DNA from: Hydrangea macrophylla
Lineage: Eukaryota; Streptophyta; Magnoliopsida; Cornales; Hydrangeaceae
Reading direction: 5' to 3'
Assembly: GCA_033977485.1 (NCBI GenBank)
Contig: CM066989.1
Coordinates: 32,031,095-32,095,094, forward strand
Length of the DNA: 64,000 nt
Of this stretch, positions 45,736 to 56,589 are shown piece by piece. The stretch's first letter is position 1. Every line of letters begins with the position of its first letter. The notes beneath the pieces were generated by a model. The model was given only the letters and a program-made list of their open reading frames with translations. It had not been told where the DNA came from and did not search any database. A program made the position numbers and the translations under genes.

Positions 45736-46680
45736 ACACACAAACACACTCCCCGCCGCAGCTGCCGCCGCCGCCGCTGCCGCAGCATTATTACGACCAG
45801 TGTTCCCAGAAATCATTCAAATCCTAACATTTTGGAACGATTTTTTCCAAATCATTGAACGCTAGCGGAGCAGATTGCCTCTTGTGGGGTTCTATCTTTT
45901 AAATCACGCAACACCAACGAAAGCTTGTGATATTGTAAAGATACCACCTAACCATTTAGGCGTTGACTTTTAATACGTTTGTATGTACGCACATGTAGGA
46001 ACACATATGAAAATGGCATAGAAATTCATTTCAAGTTTCAATCTACTATACTCCGTTCCGTCTTATCTTTTCGGAAAGTGTACCCCCACCATACCACATT
46101 CCATAGCCGGTGGCAATCCACGTTCGTTCCTCATACCGAATCGCTCCGGGTAACATTGATTATGAGTCACCCCAGTACAAGCAATGCAGAGATCTTCACA
46201 TCAAGGGTCAAGATCTTCAATTTCTAGTATCGTGCAAATGAAGAAACACATTTCTACCATTGTCCGTCATGGATGATTGTATGACGAAAGTGAAAAGAAA
46301 GGTTTGTCCTATTTGACTTGGGATGAAGTTGTTGCACCTTTGTTTTTTGTTTCTTTTGTTTTTATTTTTTTGGTATTTGGATGTAATGTAAGTTATTAAG
46401 TCATTAAGTCTTGTGTTTTAACGTGAATCATACTTCATAATTAAAGAAAGAAAGCTTAATTTGAGCTAAGTAATCTCTGGATGATTGACTGCTCAAGACT
46501 TATAAAGATATCCACATTAGCTATCTAAAGTTGCTCTCACTTGTGCCTTTACTTTTTCTCAATAAGCTACATTTCTTTATTCTGTTGGTTTTAATTCGTT
46601 ATGTGAACCTATTTTATGATGATTAAGCTATTTCCATCATTGTCTGCTATATAAGAGTTACAAAATTATAAGCTTGCAAC
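45736..46680. other. Anonymous DNA with a short GCC-rich patch
   Basis: A GCC-repeat patch at about 45750-45785, otherwise AT-rich. No gene called. Confidence 0.5.
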
Positions 46681-47640
46681 GTTTAACCTTTCATCTCATT
46701 TCTTTGTGAACAGATTGTGTTGACTTCAAAGAGATGACTGCTATGTTAACTAGATCTACTATGGAAAATACTTGAATTTCTTTTATACAAGAAGATTTAT
46801 GGCAAGGGTATGTAAATAAAAGCCTTTTGAGATTGCTTTTTTTTTCAAGTGAGATGGGACAATTTATTAACCCATACTCATAACCCGCAAATGATAATCT
46901 CGAAGGGTTAGCCCGAACGGTAGAATTTAGGAGAGGGCCACTAGGTGCTTTGAAGCACGAAATCTTGGTTAAGCAAAAGCCTAGAAATTCTTCCACGTAT
47001 CCATCCTTGGGCTTTGTGAGGATGCTCCAAGGATTCAGCTGAGGACATCCTGGGCAGGACAGGTGAGGAGTAAGCTCCGGTCTTGAGTGTGGAGTATGCT
47101 ATGTTGCAGAGACTCAAAAAGGATCTTACAAGGGGGACCACCAAAAATAAGTGGAGTTAAATAGGCCGACAATTATGTCTCCCAAAACTCGATGTCTAGT
47201 ACATCTAGTGCTACATGGATAATCCACATCAAAAAGCTAACAAGACGAAATAGGAATAGCCAGCTGTATTGTCCACCTCCCCGTTTATTGCCCAAAAAAA
47301 AAAGAGAGAGAAAGAAAGTTTCAGGTACCAGAATCAAATGGATAATAGCTTTGCAAACTTATATATTAGGCAAGAAGTTGAGGGGAAAAAAAGGGAAGGT
47401 TTTCTTCGAGGACAGATACATCATAGATTCAAAACCAATATCAACTTCATACCTTTAAAGGCCTGTACGTCTGCAAAACCCTCATTGCAGATCTCACCTC
47501 ATATTGTGTAACAGGATACGTCTACATCAATGACAAACGTCAGTTCAACATATAATGATTCAATAATCTGCCACAGGCAAAAGGGCCTTTTACAACAAGC
47601 TATTTCACTAATACAGCCTAATCCAGACAAGTGGAAGAAA
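46681..47640. other. Anonymous DNA
   Basis: Short frames on both strands without recognisable product or clean splice edges. Confidence 0.45.
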
Positions 47641-47695
47641 TTTTGGTTACAAAACTATATTGAGTAATAGTAAAACTTTAATGTGAACATCTTAC

Positions 47696-47722
47696 CACAA
47701 TAGGAACCGCAAGTGCTGTAGC
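47696..47722 (-). CDS. Candidate 27-nt micro-exon, unidentified gene
   Basis: The minus strand reads TTTGATACAG|27 nt|GTAAGATG, with a pyrimidine-rich upstream stretch. The exon is nine codons in phase 0 (ATALAVPIV). Phase 0 matches several other exons proposed here. Alone the evidence is thin. Confidence 0.35.
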
Positions 47723-47886
47723 CTGTATCAAACAATACAAACATAAGGTTGAGATCCAGAAAGGGGCAAAACAACGATCTAGGAAGCACCGTTACACAAA
47801 AATGTTTCATATCAATGTCAGGCACATGCCAGAAGCTTCTTGAAACGAGTCGCACAATCCAAATCCTTGTCTTTTTTTGTACTTCC

Positions 47887-48050
47887 TGTTGAAATTTGTT
47901 TAGTTCTTTTATATCGGTCTTTGTTATTTTAAGTTTAGTGGGGTCTTTTATGTTATTCTCTTATTTAGCTTTCTTGACTGGGTCTAAAAAATAACAGAGA
48001 GACGATTGCTCTCTCTAAGCCTGATAAAATATTATCTCTGAAATACAACA
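47887..48050 (+). repeat. 5' LTR of copia element
   Basis: 164 bp, TGTTGAAATTTG to AAATACAACA, immediately followed by the PBS. Confidence 0.88.
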
Positions 48051-48063
48051 TGGTATCAGAGCC
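48051..48063 (+). promoter_or_regulatory. Primer-binding site (tRNA-iMet), copia element
   Basis: TGGTATCAGAGCC directly abuts the LTR end. Confidence 0.93.
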
Positions 48064-48514
48064 ACCCTAGTTAGGGTTTTGCAACTCCGTACCAACCACC
48101 ACCTGCACCGCTGCAACCACCCGACCACCTCTGCAACCCCACAAGCCTCTTCGACCACCTCAACATTCCCACAGACCTCGCTACCCTACCACCACCTTCT
48201 TAGGCCACACCGCAACCCCACTGGACTTCTAAGGGATGCTCCGACCCCTTCTCTTCACCTTTCTATTTTCGACAACCCTTAATAGGGTCGGATATCCTTC
48301 CTACCAACCCGGCTTGATTGTCCTCTTCAGCATCCCAATTTTTTCTTGGTTTCTTCAACCCTAGAGCATCCAGAGAGTGTAGATCTGCTGATCTGATCGA
48401 ATAATTTTTAAAGTTTGGGTCCGTGATCGGACCAATTATCTGTCTATAAATTGGAATATTGGACAATTGCACCAGAAAGGTGCATGTGATTACTAGGTTT
48501 GCCCTGACAGCCGC

Positions 48515-49002
48515 GTGTGTTCGTGCCATTACCGATTTGTCTTCAACATGTCAAAGGACGATTTAACTCAGAGAGATGCCATTGTTATGAGTTCTCCTAT
48601 AGGTAATGTGACAGAATCATTTATTACCGAGGACCCTGGATCCAAGATCACCACTATGTTGTTTATTGGTGCGAACTACTTGTCTTGGTCCCAATCGGTT
48701 ATGTTTTGGCTCCGTCGTAGAGCAAAATTCGGGTATGTGAACGGCATGCTCAAGGCACCTAGTCCTAAATACCAATGCAAAACTACATGCACACATGCAT
48801 ACAAGTTGGTTAACCCAACGGATCGGTTGAACGGCGTTGTTACAAGCTCGGCGAGTCACCCACAAATTACTGCAACTTCTAGCCTCCGTGTACGCTCTTG
48901 AAGTTCAAATCGGCCGTGAGAATACCTACTATATATATCCCCTTAGTATCCACCCGCTAAATCCCAAGCCTTGAAGGTGATACAGCTTAGAGAGAGAAAC
49001 GA

Positions 49003-49056
<54 letters not shown>

Positions 49057-49656
49057 TTCGGCTATAGAAAGAGGGAGAGATTGTGTATTGTGTGTAACCC
49101 TTGTATTGCCCTATATGCTCATATATACACTAGTATGGTTGCCATAGGACTCCAAGTACTAATCCTATATGGATTACATGGGGCTAAGCAAAGCCTATTG
49201 GACCCGGACTATATATTATGTGGGTGTCTCAAATCCGCAATAATACTAACATCTCCCACTCACCCTCATAGGGCTTGTGCTAAAACAATCTCTCCATGCA
49301 AAGTGGGAGGCTGATAATTACTTGGTCATGAGTTGGCTCACTCATTCCATGGAGCATTGGAGTTGGAGATCGCTGAGGTGTTCCTTTCGATGGAAATTGC
49401 CCAAGACATGTATGATACTCTAGCACAGACCCATTCTCGCAAAGGGAATGTAGCCCAAGTCTATGAGTTGCGAAGGGCTGTGTTCCCTTTGGAAGCGTTT
49501 CAATCATCTAATAACCCACTGTCCGGTTTGTCGTACTATGTTGCGAGCTTCAAGGAGTATATCGAAGGTGAGAGAATTTTCAAGTTTTTGACTGGCCTCA
49601 ATTCCGAGCTTGATCATGTGCGAAGCAAAGTTCTTAGCATGGAACAATTGCCCTGA
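48515..49656 (+). pseudogene. Copia gag, interrupted
   Basis: The N-terminal gag motif NYLSWSQSVMFWLRRRAKF gives way to foreign sequence at about 48782. The gag resumes near 49303 (WEADNYLVMSWLTHSM in one frame, LEIAEVFLSMEIAQDMYDTL in the next) and runs to TGA at 49654. Frames before and after the insertion do not match exactly. It would have encoded the capsid precursor. Confidence 0.75.
48782..49302. mobile_element. Insertion in copia gag, type unknown
   Basis: 521 bp of unrelated DNA between two copies of ATGCAAA (48775-48781 and 49296-49302). It contains a (TG)n(AG)n microsatellite at 49003-49056. No inverted ends or coding domain are obvious, so the class is undetermined. Confidence 0.5.
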
Positions 49657-50350
49657 ATTAGGGAGGCCTTTACCTCTGTCCAGAATGAGGAGAGTCGCCG
49701 CTTTGCCACGCTTCCTCCTACATCTACCACAGGTCTGCATTGATATCTTCAAGCCAGAGAGGTGGCAAAGTTCCTACTCAGCGCAAGGATCATAATCTTG
49801 AGGTGGGGTGATGACAAAGATAAACTTTTGTATGATTACTGCAAGCGTCCTGGACATACTAGAGACACTTGTTGGAAGCTCCACGGTTGCCCTCCCTTGC
49901 CAAAATGACGGGGCGGTGGCCGTAGTGGTGGTCGGGGTAGTGGACCGCAGGCACATATCAGGAGGATTCACCAGCTTCATCGTCTTCACCTGCGCTTGGT
50001 AATATCAGTAGCAGTGACATGGAGACGTTGAGGCGTATTATGGCACAACTGGATACTTCCAAAAACTCTTCTACTTCTTTTGCTCATGCTACTAATTTGG
50101 GCGAATTTTAGAGGTACTTTACATACTTATTCTCGACAACCATGGATCATTGACTCTTGGGCCACTAATCACATAACTGGTTTGACTGCTGTCTTTTATA
50201 CTTTTACTCCTTGTTCACGAAAAGATAACTTAGAACCACTGATGGTACTCTTTCTCCTATTTTTGGTAAAGGTGTCATTCATGCCTCTAATACATTGTCT
50301 TTATCATCGGTCCTTCATGTACCTAATTTCTCGACTAATCTTCTATTAAT
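49657..50350 (+). pseudogene. Copia zinc knuckle and protease remnant
   Basis: YCKRPGHTRDTCWKLHG (about 49837-49890) is a degenerate CCHC knuckle. PWIIDSWATNHITG (about 50138-50180) is the protease site with the catalytic DSG changed to DSW. Several stops and frameshifts intervene. Confidence 0.65.
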
Positions 50351-50377
50351 TAGCTGAATCACTTGTGACCTTAATTA

Positions 50378-50485
50378 GGGGTGTTCATAAAAGCCGAATA
50401 ACCGAAAAGTGACCGAAAACAAATCGACCAAACACCGATTGGTCGGTTTTTTTAACTAAGTGCACAAATTCAAACCGACTGACGC
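50378..50485. repeat. Truncated MITE-like fragment at the copia deletion point
   Basis: AGGGGTGTTCATAAAAGCC followed by repeated CCGA/TCGGT motifs resembles the start of the TIR element at 61013. It sits exactly where integrase and the RT N-terminus should be. Confidence 0.45.
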
Positions 50486-50489
50486 CGCC

Positions 50490-51600
50490 AGGGGATGTAC
50501 TCAAAATTGTAGAGTAGATTATCAAGAAACGTTTGCCCCTGTGGCCAAGATAACTCGAACAGAATCTTATTGTCCGTTGCAGCAAATCTGGAGTGGCCAC
50601 TACTGACTACACCAGTTTGACATCAAGAATGCCTTTTCACATGAAGTTCCTCCAAGAATGCCTCTATGTAGATGACATTGTCCTCAAAGGAAATGACTTA
50701 GAAGAGATCGGGCAATTGAAAAAGTAGCTCACTAAAGAATTTGAAATTAAGGATTTGGGAAGTTTAAAGCATTTCTTGGGCATCGAAGTTGCGAGGTCCA
50801 GATGGGATTTCATGTCACAAAGATAGTATGTCTTGGATTTACTAGAAGAAACCGGAATGCTTGGTTGTAAAGCAGTTGATATGCCAATGGACTCGAATCT
50901 AAAATTTAGTGAAGATCCTGGTAGAGAGCCAGTTGACAAGGGGAGGTATCGGAGGATGGTTGGTAAACTGATATATCTATCTTACACTAGGCATGATATT
51001 GCCTATGTTGTGAGTGTAGTCAATCAATTTATGCACTCTCCAAGATAGGTCCATCTTGATGTCGTTTTTCGAATTCTAAGGTATCTCAAACCAGCACCAG
51101 GAAAGGATCTGTTCTTTGCTAAACATGGTCAAACAGAGGTTGAGGCCTCTATAGATGCATATTGGGCTGTACCAGTTACATACGGGAGGTCAACTACGAG
51201 ATACTGCTCATTTGTTGGGAGTAACTTAGTTACTAGGAGAAGTAAAAAAGCAATCCGTAGTGGCCAGGTCCAGTGCAGACGCAGAGTTTAGAGTTATGAC
51301 ACAGGGAGTGTGTGAGTTGTGGATCCAAATTATTTTCTCTGATCTCATTTTTGGGCCCCAAGATTCGATGAGGTTGTATTGTGATAATAAAGCCGCCATC
51401 GATATTGCACATAATCCAATAATCTAGTCCATCATGATAGGACTAAGCATGTGGAAATCGGTCGTCATTTCATCAAAGAAAAGTTAAAACAATGGAAGTA
51501 TATGTACTCCCTTTGTGAAGTCCGGGGAGCAGCTAGTGGATGTCCTTACTAAGAGTCTCAGTACTAGATCGTTTCACTTCGTCCTTAGAAAGCTAGGCAT
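50490..51600 (+). pseudogene. Copia RT fragments and RNase H
   Basis: DYQETFAPVAK marks the RT start. A gap follows, then LYVDDIVL (catalytic YVDD, about 50660), KDLGSLKHFLGIEVAR, GKLIYLSYTRHDIAYVVSVV and the RNase H region with SSADAEFRVM and LYCDNKAAIDIAHNPI. Stops lie at about 50726, 50825 and 51046, with later frameshifts. Confidence 0.8.
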
Positions 51601-51632
51601 GAGAGATATCTATGCACCAGCTTGAGGGGGAG

Positions 51633-51917
51633 GGTTGGAAGTTCTTTAGTTCTTTAATATTGGTCTTTGTTACCGTTGACATTATAATCCCACATCGGGA
51701 ATTTAAAGCCCTGCTACTCAATATATAAGATCATGGGGCTACTCTACCTATTGCCAATTGGTTTTGGGTTGGATGCTCCAATTCAACAGCTACTTTAAGT
51801 TTAGTGGAGTCTTTTCTGTAATTCTCTGATTTATCTTTCTTGACTAGGTCTAATAAAAAGAACAAAGAGATGATTGTTCTCTCTAAGCCTGATAAAATAT
51901 TTTCTCGAAATACAACA
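51633..51917 (+). repeat. 3' LTR of copia element, with insertion
   Basis: Preceded by the polypurine run GAGGGGGAGG. It matches the 5' LTR on both sides of the 115-bp insertion plus duplicated target. Confidence 0.85.
51674..51788 (+). mobile_element. 115-bp solo LTR of a TRIM/SMART-type element
   Basis: CGTTGACATTATAATCCCAC...CAATTCAACA, originally TGTTG..CAACA, sits inside the copia LTR with 5-bp flanks GTTAC (51669-51673) and GCTAC (51789-51793). The uninterrupted 5' LTR proves it is an insertion. Confidence 0.72.
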
Positions 51918-52093
51918 CTTTATGTGGTTAGAAATGTCGCGAACACGTGTAGGACTCACGAGGGAAACACCTAGATAGTTTTAGACACCATTCAAGTAAT
52001 GTTGTTCAAAAGTTGAAAAGGTAAAGGTCAATAAGCTAGATCTTCCCCCTTTATCTTACACTTCATTAGGGTCTCCCAGTTAGCAAAAGCAAA

Positions 52094-52134
<41 letters not shown>

Positions 52135-52490
52135 CTGACTTTCGAAAGTCAAAGATAAACACTTCAAAATAAGTTTGGGTAGAAGCACCAAGATTTCAAG
52201 ATTCAAAATTGTGGACTTCCCAATGTTAGAAATGACGCTCACTTTGGATCATTTGACAATTAGGCATCTTATTTGATCAAAAATCATATCATTTTTATAG
52301 TCATGTGATCATAAATATGTAAATGAATATCTATTATATGTCCTCTAACCGCATGTACGCGTCCTACATTTTTAGGATGTTTCTATCCACCGTGTCTGTG
52401 CTGTGACTGCTGTCATGTCTGTGTCCTGGTATCGGTTTCCTTCCTTCTTAGCAAATGATACTCAATCACAATAGATGAATCTTGTTATTA
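51918..52490. other. Anonymous DNA with GA microsatellite
   Basis: (GA)n at 52096-52130. Nothing else supported. Confidence 0.6.
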
Positions 52491-52495
52491 CTGTC

Positions 52496-52885
52496 CAACC
52501 AAACCAAACCAAGCCTTGAGTCCCAAGCAATTAGGGTCGACTATATGAATCATTTTTCTCCATTCTGCACGGTCAAGAGCTATATGCTCATTTAAATTTT
52601 ATATATATATATATATATATACATATTCATATCCTGTTGCACTACATACACCCAAGTCAGTTTAGGTCAGCCCCTCCCCCTAACCACTCTAGGCACTACG
52701 ATCCTATCACTCTTTCGCACTGGTGCGCCTATAGGTTTTCGCTGCACATGGCCAAACCATCTAAAAGTCTATTCTCCCTCAACTTACCTTCAAAATGTGA
52801 CACTCCTATAGTCTCTCGAATGTACTCATTCCTACTTCTATCTTTCCTTGTCTTACCACACATCCAACAAAATATAAAGGAAACA
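52496..52885 (-). mobile_element. RTE-type LINE 3' fragment, 5'-truncated
   Basis: The minus strand encodes the familiar C-terminal RT pieces of plant RTE LINEs (MCGKTRKDRS..NEYIRE and GVSHFEGKLREN followed by WFGHV-like remains, in broken frames). It runs into the phrase on the plus strand 'accaagccttgagtccc'. It ends in TTGGTTTGG repeats, the simple tail of RTE elements. The (AT)n at 52596-52622 is an expansion inside it. Confidence 0.6.
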
Positions 52886-52899
52886 AGTGTGGCCTCCAT

Positions 52900-53840
52900 T
52901 GTCACTAATTGTCAATTGATGATATCGTTAGGGCCCCTTGATGACAAGGAGAATTAGGTTCCTTGGAAATTTTGGATAGAAAATAATAGGAAATAACGTC
53001 TATGGAAGTAATGATAAGTGATAACAATTGCGATTGATTAGAAGTTTTGTAAAATCACTATATTCGCACATAATATAAACTCGACGAACTGGTGTACTGC
53101 AGACGATCACAACAAAAGCCCTTGCACCCACCCATCTGACATTTTGAATTTCTTCTGGAAGAAATGGGGATATTTTCCCTGATTTGAAGTTTGTGGCATT
53201 TTTTACTTGTTTCAATGGTTCACCCCTACTCTTCTTTGTGCGTCTCCATTTCCATGATCATCGCGTGAAGAAAGGCCGAAAAAAATAGGTCCAGTTGAAC
53301 ATCATAAAGTTTTAACGCTTTGCCGCCCCCTCTCTCGCTTCGTGCAACTTAGTTCAAATCCCTTCACAACAAATTGCACCACTAAGTTTGACGACACTAA
53401 TCATCTTGCTTGGTCCAAATGTGCTCCGTTCTTTGTTACACGCTGAGGAAATATGGGTTCCATACATGCAAACATTGTGGAGTCGAATCCCTTGGGTCCG
53501 CTATTTGTTGCATGGGATCCAAATTAGGCTTGCCGATTTTCTCCCACTTCACCCATCCAAAAGATCAACCCAGTTGCGTTGATTGACCGCAATAAAATGT
53601 TTCAAATATTATGTCTACCTTATTTTTTAGGATAGTTAGTCGTAGATAAGTTGGGTTTGGCATATACATGTGTTGGACTTCCCAAATTCATGAGTCTAAG
53701 GACGCTGGTGAATCTACATTTCTATACTTCTAAGACAATGAATTTTAGGGAATTCTAAGATTCTAATGAGTTTTTTAAGCAAAATGAACATAATTAGAAT
53801 AATATTATACAGGTAGCCAAAATGTTTCTTGGTTTCTTGG
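52900..53840. other. Anonymous DNA
   Basis: Short frames without recognisable product. 'gttcaaatccc' and 'gagtcgaatccc' resemble pol III B boxes but have no partner A box. Confidence 0.45.
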
Positions 53841-54084
53841 TTTTGATAGTATAAATATAATATATCCAAATAGCTTAAGCTTTTAGAGTAGATGGTTGTT
53901 AACCTGGTTTCAGTGCAAGCAAAGGCCCCAAGTTCAATCATCGTCGCCGGCCTGATTTCTAAAATTTCCACATGTTTGGCCCTTGTCAAGGAAGTCTGGC
54001 GACACATGAGGAGTCGTGTTGAGAGTATAAATAATAGTTACACTCTCTCTAATAGCTTAAGCTTTCAAAGGATGGTTGTTAACA
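53841..54084 (+). mobile_element. SMART-like mini LTR retrotransposon
   Basis: Two direct repeats of 64 and 68 bp (53841-53904 and 54017-54084) share AGTATAAATA, AATAGCTTAAGCTTT and GATGGTTGTTAAC. The first is followed at once by TGGTTTCAGTGC, a decayed tRNA-iMet PBS. The second begins TGTTGAG and ends TTAACA. The internal domain is only 112 bp and non-coding. No target duplication is recognisable. Confidence 0.6.
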
Positions 54085-55320
54085 CTAGCTACACTTCCAA
54101 CTAGAAAGTTTCGTACAAATATTACATACCCTTACGGCTTATCCGAGTGTCGCGTCCTACACAGGTAGTTCATCATATCAAGAAGAGTCATTTTTAATGT
54201 AGGTAATCACCTTAGATTGATGGCACCTCTTTACTTGGGATTAAAAGTAACAGGAAGATCGAACCAGCCTGCAGGTTCAAAAAAAAAAATCGATTCCGTA
54301 GTTGGTTCGATATGTTTGAAAACAGAGGTGGACCGAACCGAGCGGTCTAAACAGTTGGTCCCATCCCCCACTTATGGCCCAACTGTTTATTTGACCGGAT
54401 TTGCTTATGTTTTTTGCTGAAACAAACAGATGAAAAAGCAATTTAGGCCATCGAAACTGCTTAAAATAGACAAATAAGCAATAACAAACAAGCTCTAAGT
54501 TGAAGAAAAAGTTCTAAATGTCTTAAAGAAATCTTCTAGAGCTTGGTTTAAGGGAATCATGAGTGTGGATAAAGAAAAACCAGGTATATAATTACCACAT
54601 CAAACATAATCCACAGAGGGTTACTATACTTAGTCTATATGGATGATGCAGTCATTACGAGCATTGAAAGTATTTTTTTGGCAAAGGACTTCGAGATTAA
54701 GCAGTGACTTGACATATTTTCTTGGACTATAGGTGGAAAAATACGAGAAGGGAATTTCCATTCTTTGCAACTGAAGTCTACATGAGATTTTTTATAGGAC
54801 AGTGGATGCCTTGTGATAGCACTCTTGTGCCAAATCATGGAGGTGGTTTCAGATTTATAACCCGATTAGTGTGAGAAGGGACGATTCAAGTAGATGGAGT
54901 GGGCTAAAAGTTGCATTTTTAGTGTGAAGTCTTTCTATCATGGCCTGAAAGACCAAGAACACTCTCATATCCCCTAGAAGGATGATATTTGAAGGGCGAG
55001 AGGCCCTTCGATAGTGGCCTTTTTTCAGTTGGAAGGTTGTTTAGGAAATCATTCTTTCTACGGAAATCCTTGAGAACATTTTTCTCATCTAAACCTTTGG
55101 CCGTCAAAGACGAACGATGAGGAGAGAGGTACGAAACAAAACACATAGAAGAAGACGAGTCGACAAGAAGAGGTGCAGAGATGGAGGTATGATATAAAGC
55201 CACTTGACACTTCAGATATGTAGAAAACTAGAAATGGAACTTCGGGGGAGAGAGAACGAGAGGATGCACAGATAATGAGGGCAGATCTGCCTAGTTAGGT
55301 TTTTTTTAGGGTATATCACT
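54085..55320. other. Anonymous DNA
   Basis: A few GGTTCGAT/CCGAACCGAG motifs near 54290-54345 may be a MITE relic. No gene called. Confidence 0.45.
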
Positions 55321-55379
55321 TCTCATCGTTGTTCCGTGAGTCATCTCGGCTATATCGTGATTTGATCGCAATACCGTGC

Positions 55380-55488
55380 TGGCCGTGGACGAGATGCCCA
55401 TATATCGGCAGTATCGGTGTCCTACATTTTTTGGATATGTTGTGTTGCCGTGTCATATTGTATAGTGTGTATCCGTGCTACATAGCTA
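55380..55488. repeat. Relic of the CTATG...CATAG MITE family
   Basis: GGTGTCCTACATTTTTTGGA and GTATCCGTGCTACATAG resemble the right half of the elements at 44233 and 62087. The left end is not found. Confidence 0.35.
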
Positions 55489-55499
55489 ACCAGTGGATA

Positions 55500-56190
55500 C
55501 GTCATTCTCCTAAGAGAGGACCTATCCATCTCGAACAATGACTACAGGAGGAGGGAGGAGGAAAATATGATGAATAACTACAGTTGTCATAGTTAACAAT
55601 GAGATTCAAACAATGGAATTCACTTGCCATAAAATACATTCAAGAGGTGAAACATCTTCAGTTTGCATGACCCAAAAGGAACAAACCAGTCCCAAATACT
55701 CATCAAGATATAATTACTAAACTTTTTCTGTCTGTCCACAGAGACCACGAACAGAATCCCAAACCACCCCTTGCTACAAACGCCGTGCCTAAATTGCATC
55801 ATTGCCAACACAAATTTGGTTGTTTCTAAAGACGAGGAAATGACAGCCCAACTTTATTTTCCCATTACCAAGCTTCTTTAAGTATTTTTAAACCTCTACA
55901 ATATTCTAACAAACTATCAACTCCATAATCCAAAATTTTCTTCATTTGTAGGTCACTTCCAAGTTTCAGTTTCCCACACACAATGTACCAAATGCTCAAG
56001 CATATAATTAGAATTTCAACAACCACCACAAAAAGGAAAGTACAGGTTCATATCGAATAAACAATAAATGTTTTGCTATTGAACGAAGAAGCAAGTAATG
56101 AAAATCAGAGTGAACCAACTGATCCCAAATGATTTACAAACATGACACCAAGGATCAGAATACTTGGGAAGAATAAACTAGAAAGGGTTA
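55500..56190. other. Anonymous DNA next to candidate exons
   Basis: A 63-codon minus frame (55620-55811) has no recognisable product or clear splice sites. Confidence 0.4.
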
Positions 56191-56191
56191 C

Positions 56192-56587
56192 CGGCCATCG
56201 TGGATCTTTGGAGTAGAGTGCTTGATGTTGCTGCATAAGGGATATCCATTCACGTGAGAAACACTCAACCATGGGAATGAGAAATGATACCAATTATTAC
56301 ATGGTGGGAGAAATGATTACCCATAACATATCAGCAATATCTTCCTCTTTTAGGAAGCGATATTTATCCAGGACAAACCTCCCGTCAGCAATAGCCATCA
56401 CAGGATTACATAGAGACTGCAAAAGCAAGGAAATCAAACATCAGTTTGTCCAATCCACAGAACTTTAAAAGTGCTTTCAAGTCAGAAAAGAACAAGGTAA
56501 GCAAACCTTTACGGAATGCAAATCAGTAAATAGTAATTCAGCCTCATCAATAAGCATCTCTTTATTATATACTCGCAAGAAATCATC
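56192..56587 (-). CDS. Three consecutive phase-0 exons of an unidentified gene
   Basis: Minus-strand exons 56587-56507 (27 codons), 56416-56321 (32 codons) and 56263-56192 (24 codons) are all whole-codon lengths. Splice edges are CTTGCAG|GATGAT, GTAAAG|GTTTGC, TTTGCAG|TCTCTA, TTATGG|GTAATC, GGTTGAG|TGTTTC and TGGCCG|GTAACC. The joined reading is continuous and protein-like (EMLIDEAELLFTDLHSVK, RFVLDKYRFLKEEDIADMLW, CFSREWISLMQQHQALYSKD). I do not recognise it. It may be the upstream part of the gene ending at 30686, or a separate gene fragment. Confidence 0.5.
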
Positions 56588-56589
56588 CT

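Larger units (their letters stand above)
47887..51917 (+). mobile_element. Degenerate Ty1/copia element, integrase and most RT deleted
   Basis: LTRs of about 164 bp, TGTTGAAATTTG...AAATACAACA, lie at 47887-48050 and 51633-51917, the latter enlarged by a 115-bp insertion. The PBS, copia gag, degenerate zinc knuckle, protease remnant, RT palm and RNase H occur in copia order. Integrase is absent. Possible 5-bp flanks CTTCC and CTTTA do not agree, so the target duplication is eroded. Confidence 0.85.

Noticed and set aside
45662..45865. ORF with a poly-alanine stretch
   Set aside because: It comes from a GCC repeat next to a tandem repeat. No domain is visible.
53388..53582. B-box-like motifs suggesting a tRNA or SINE
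   Set aside because: No A box at the right distance and no cloverleaf.
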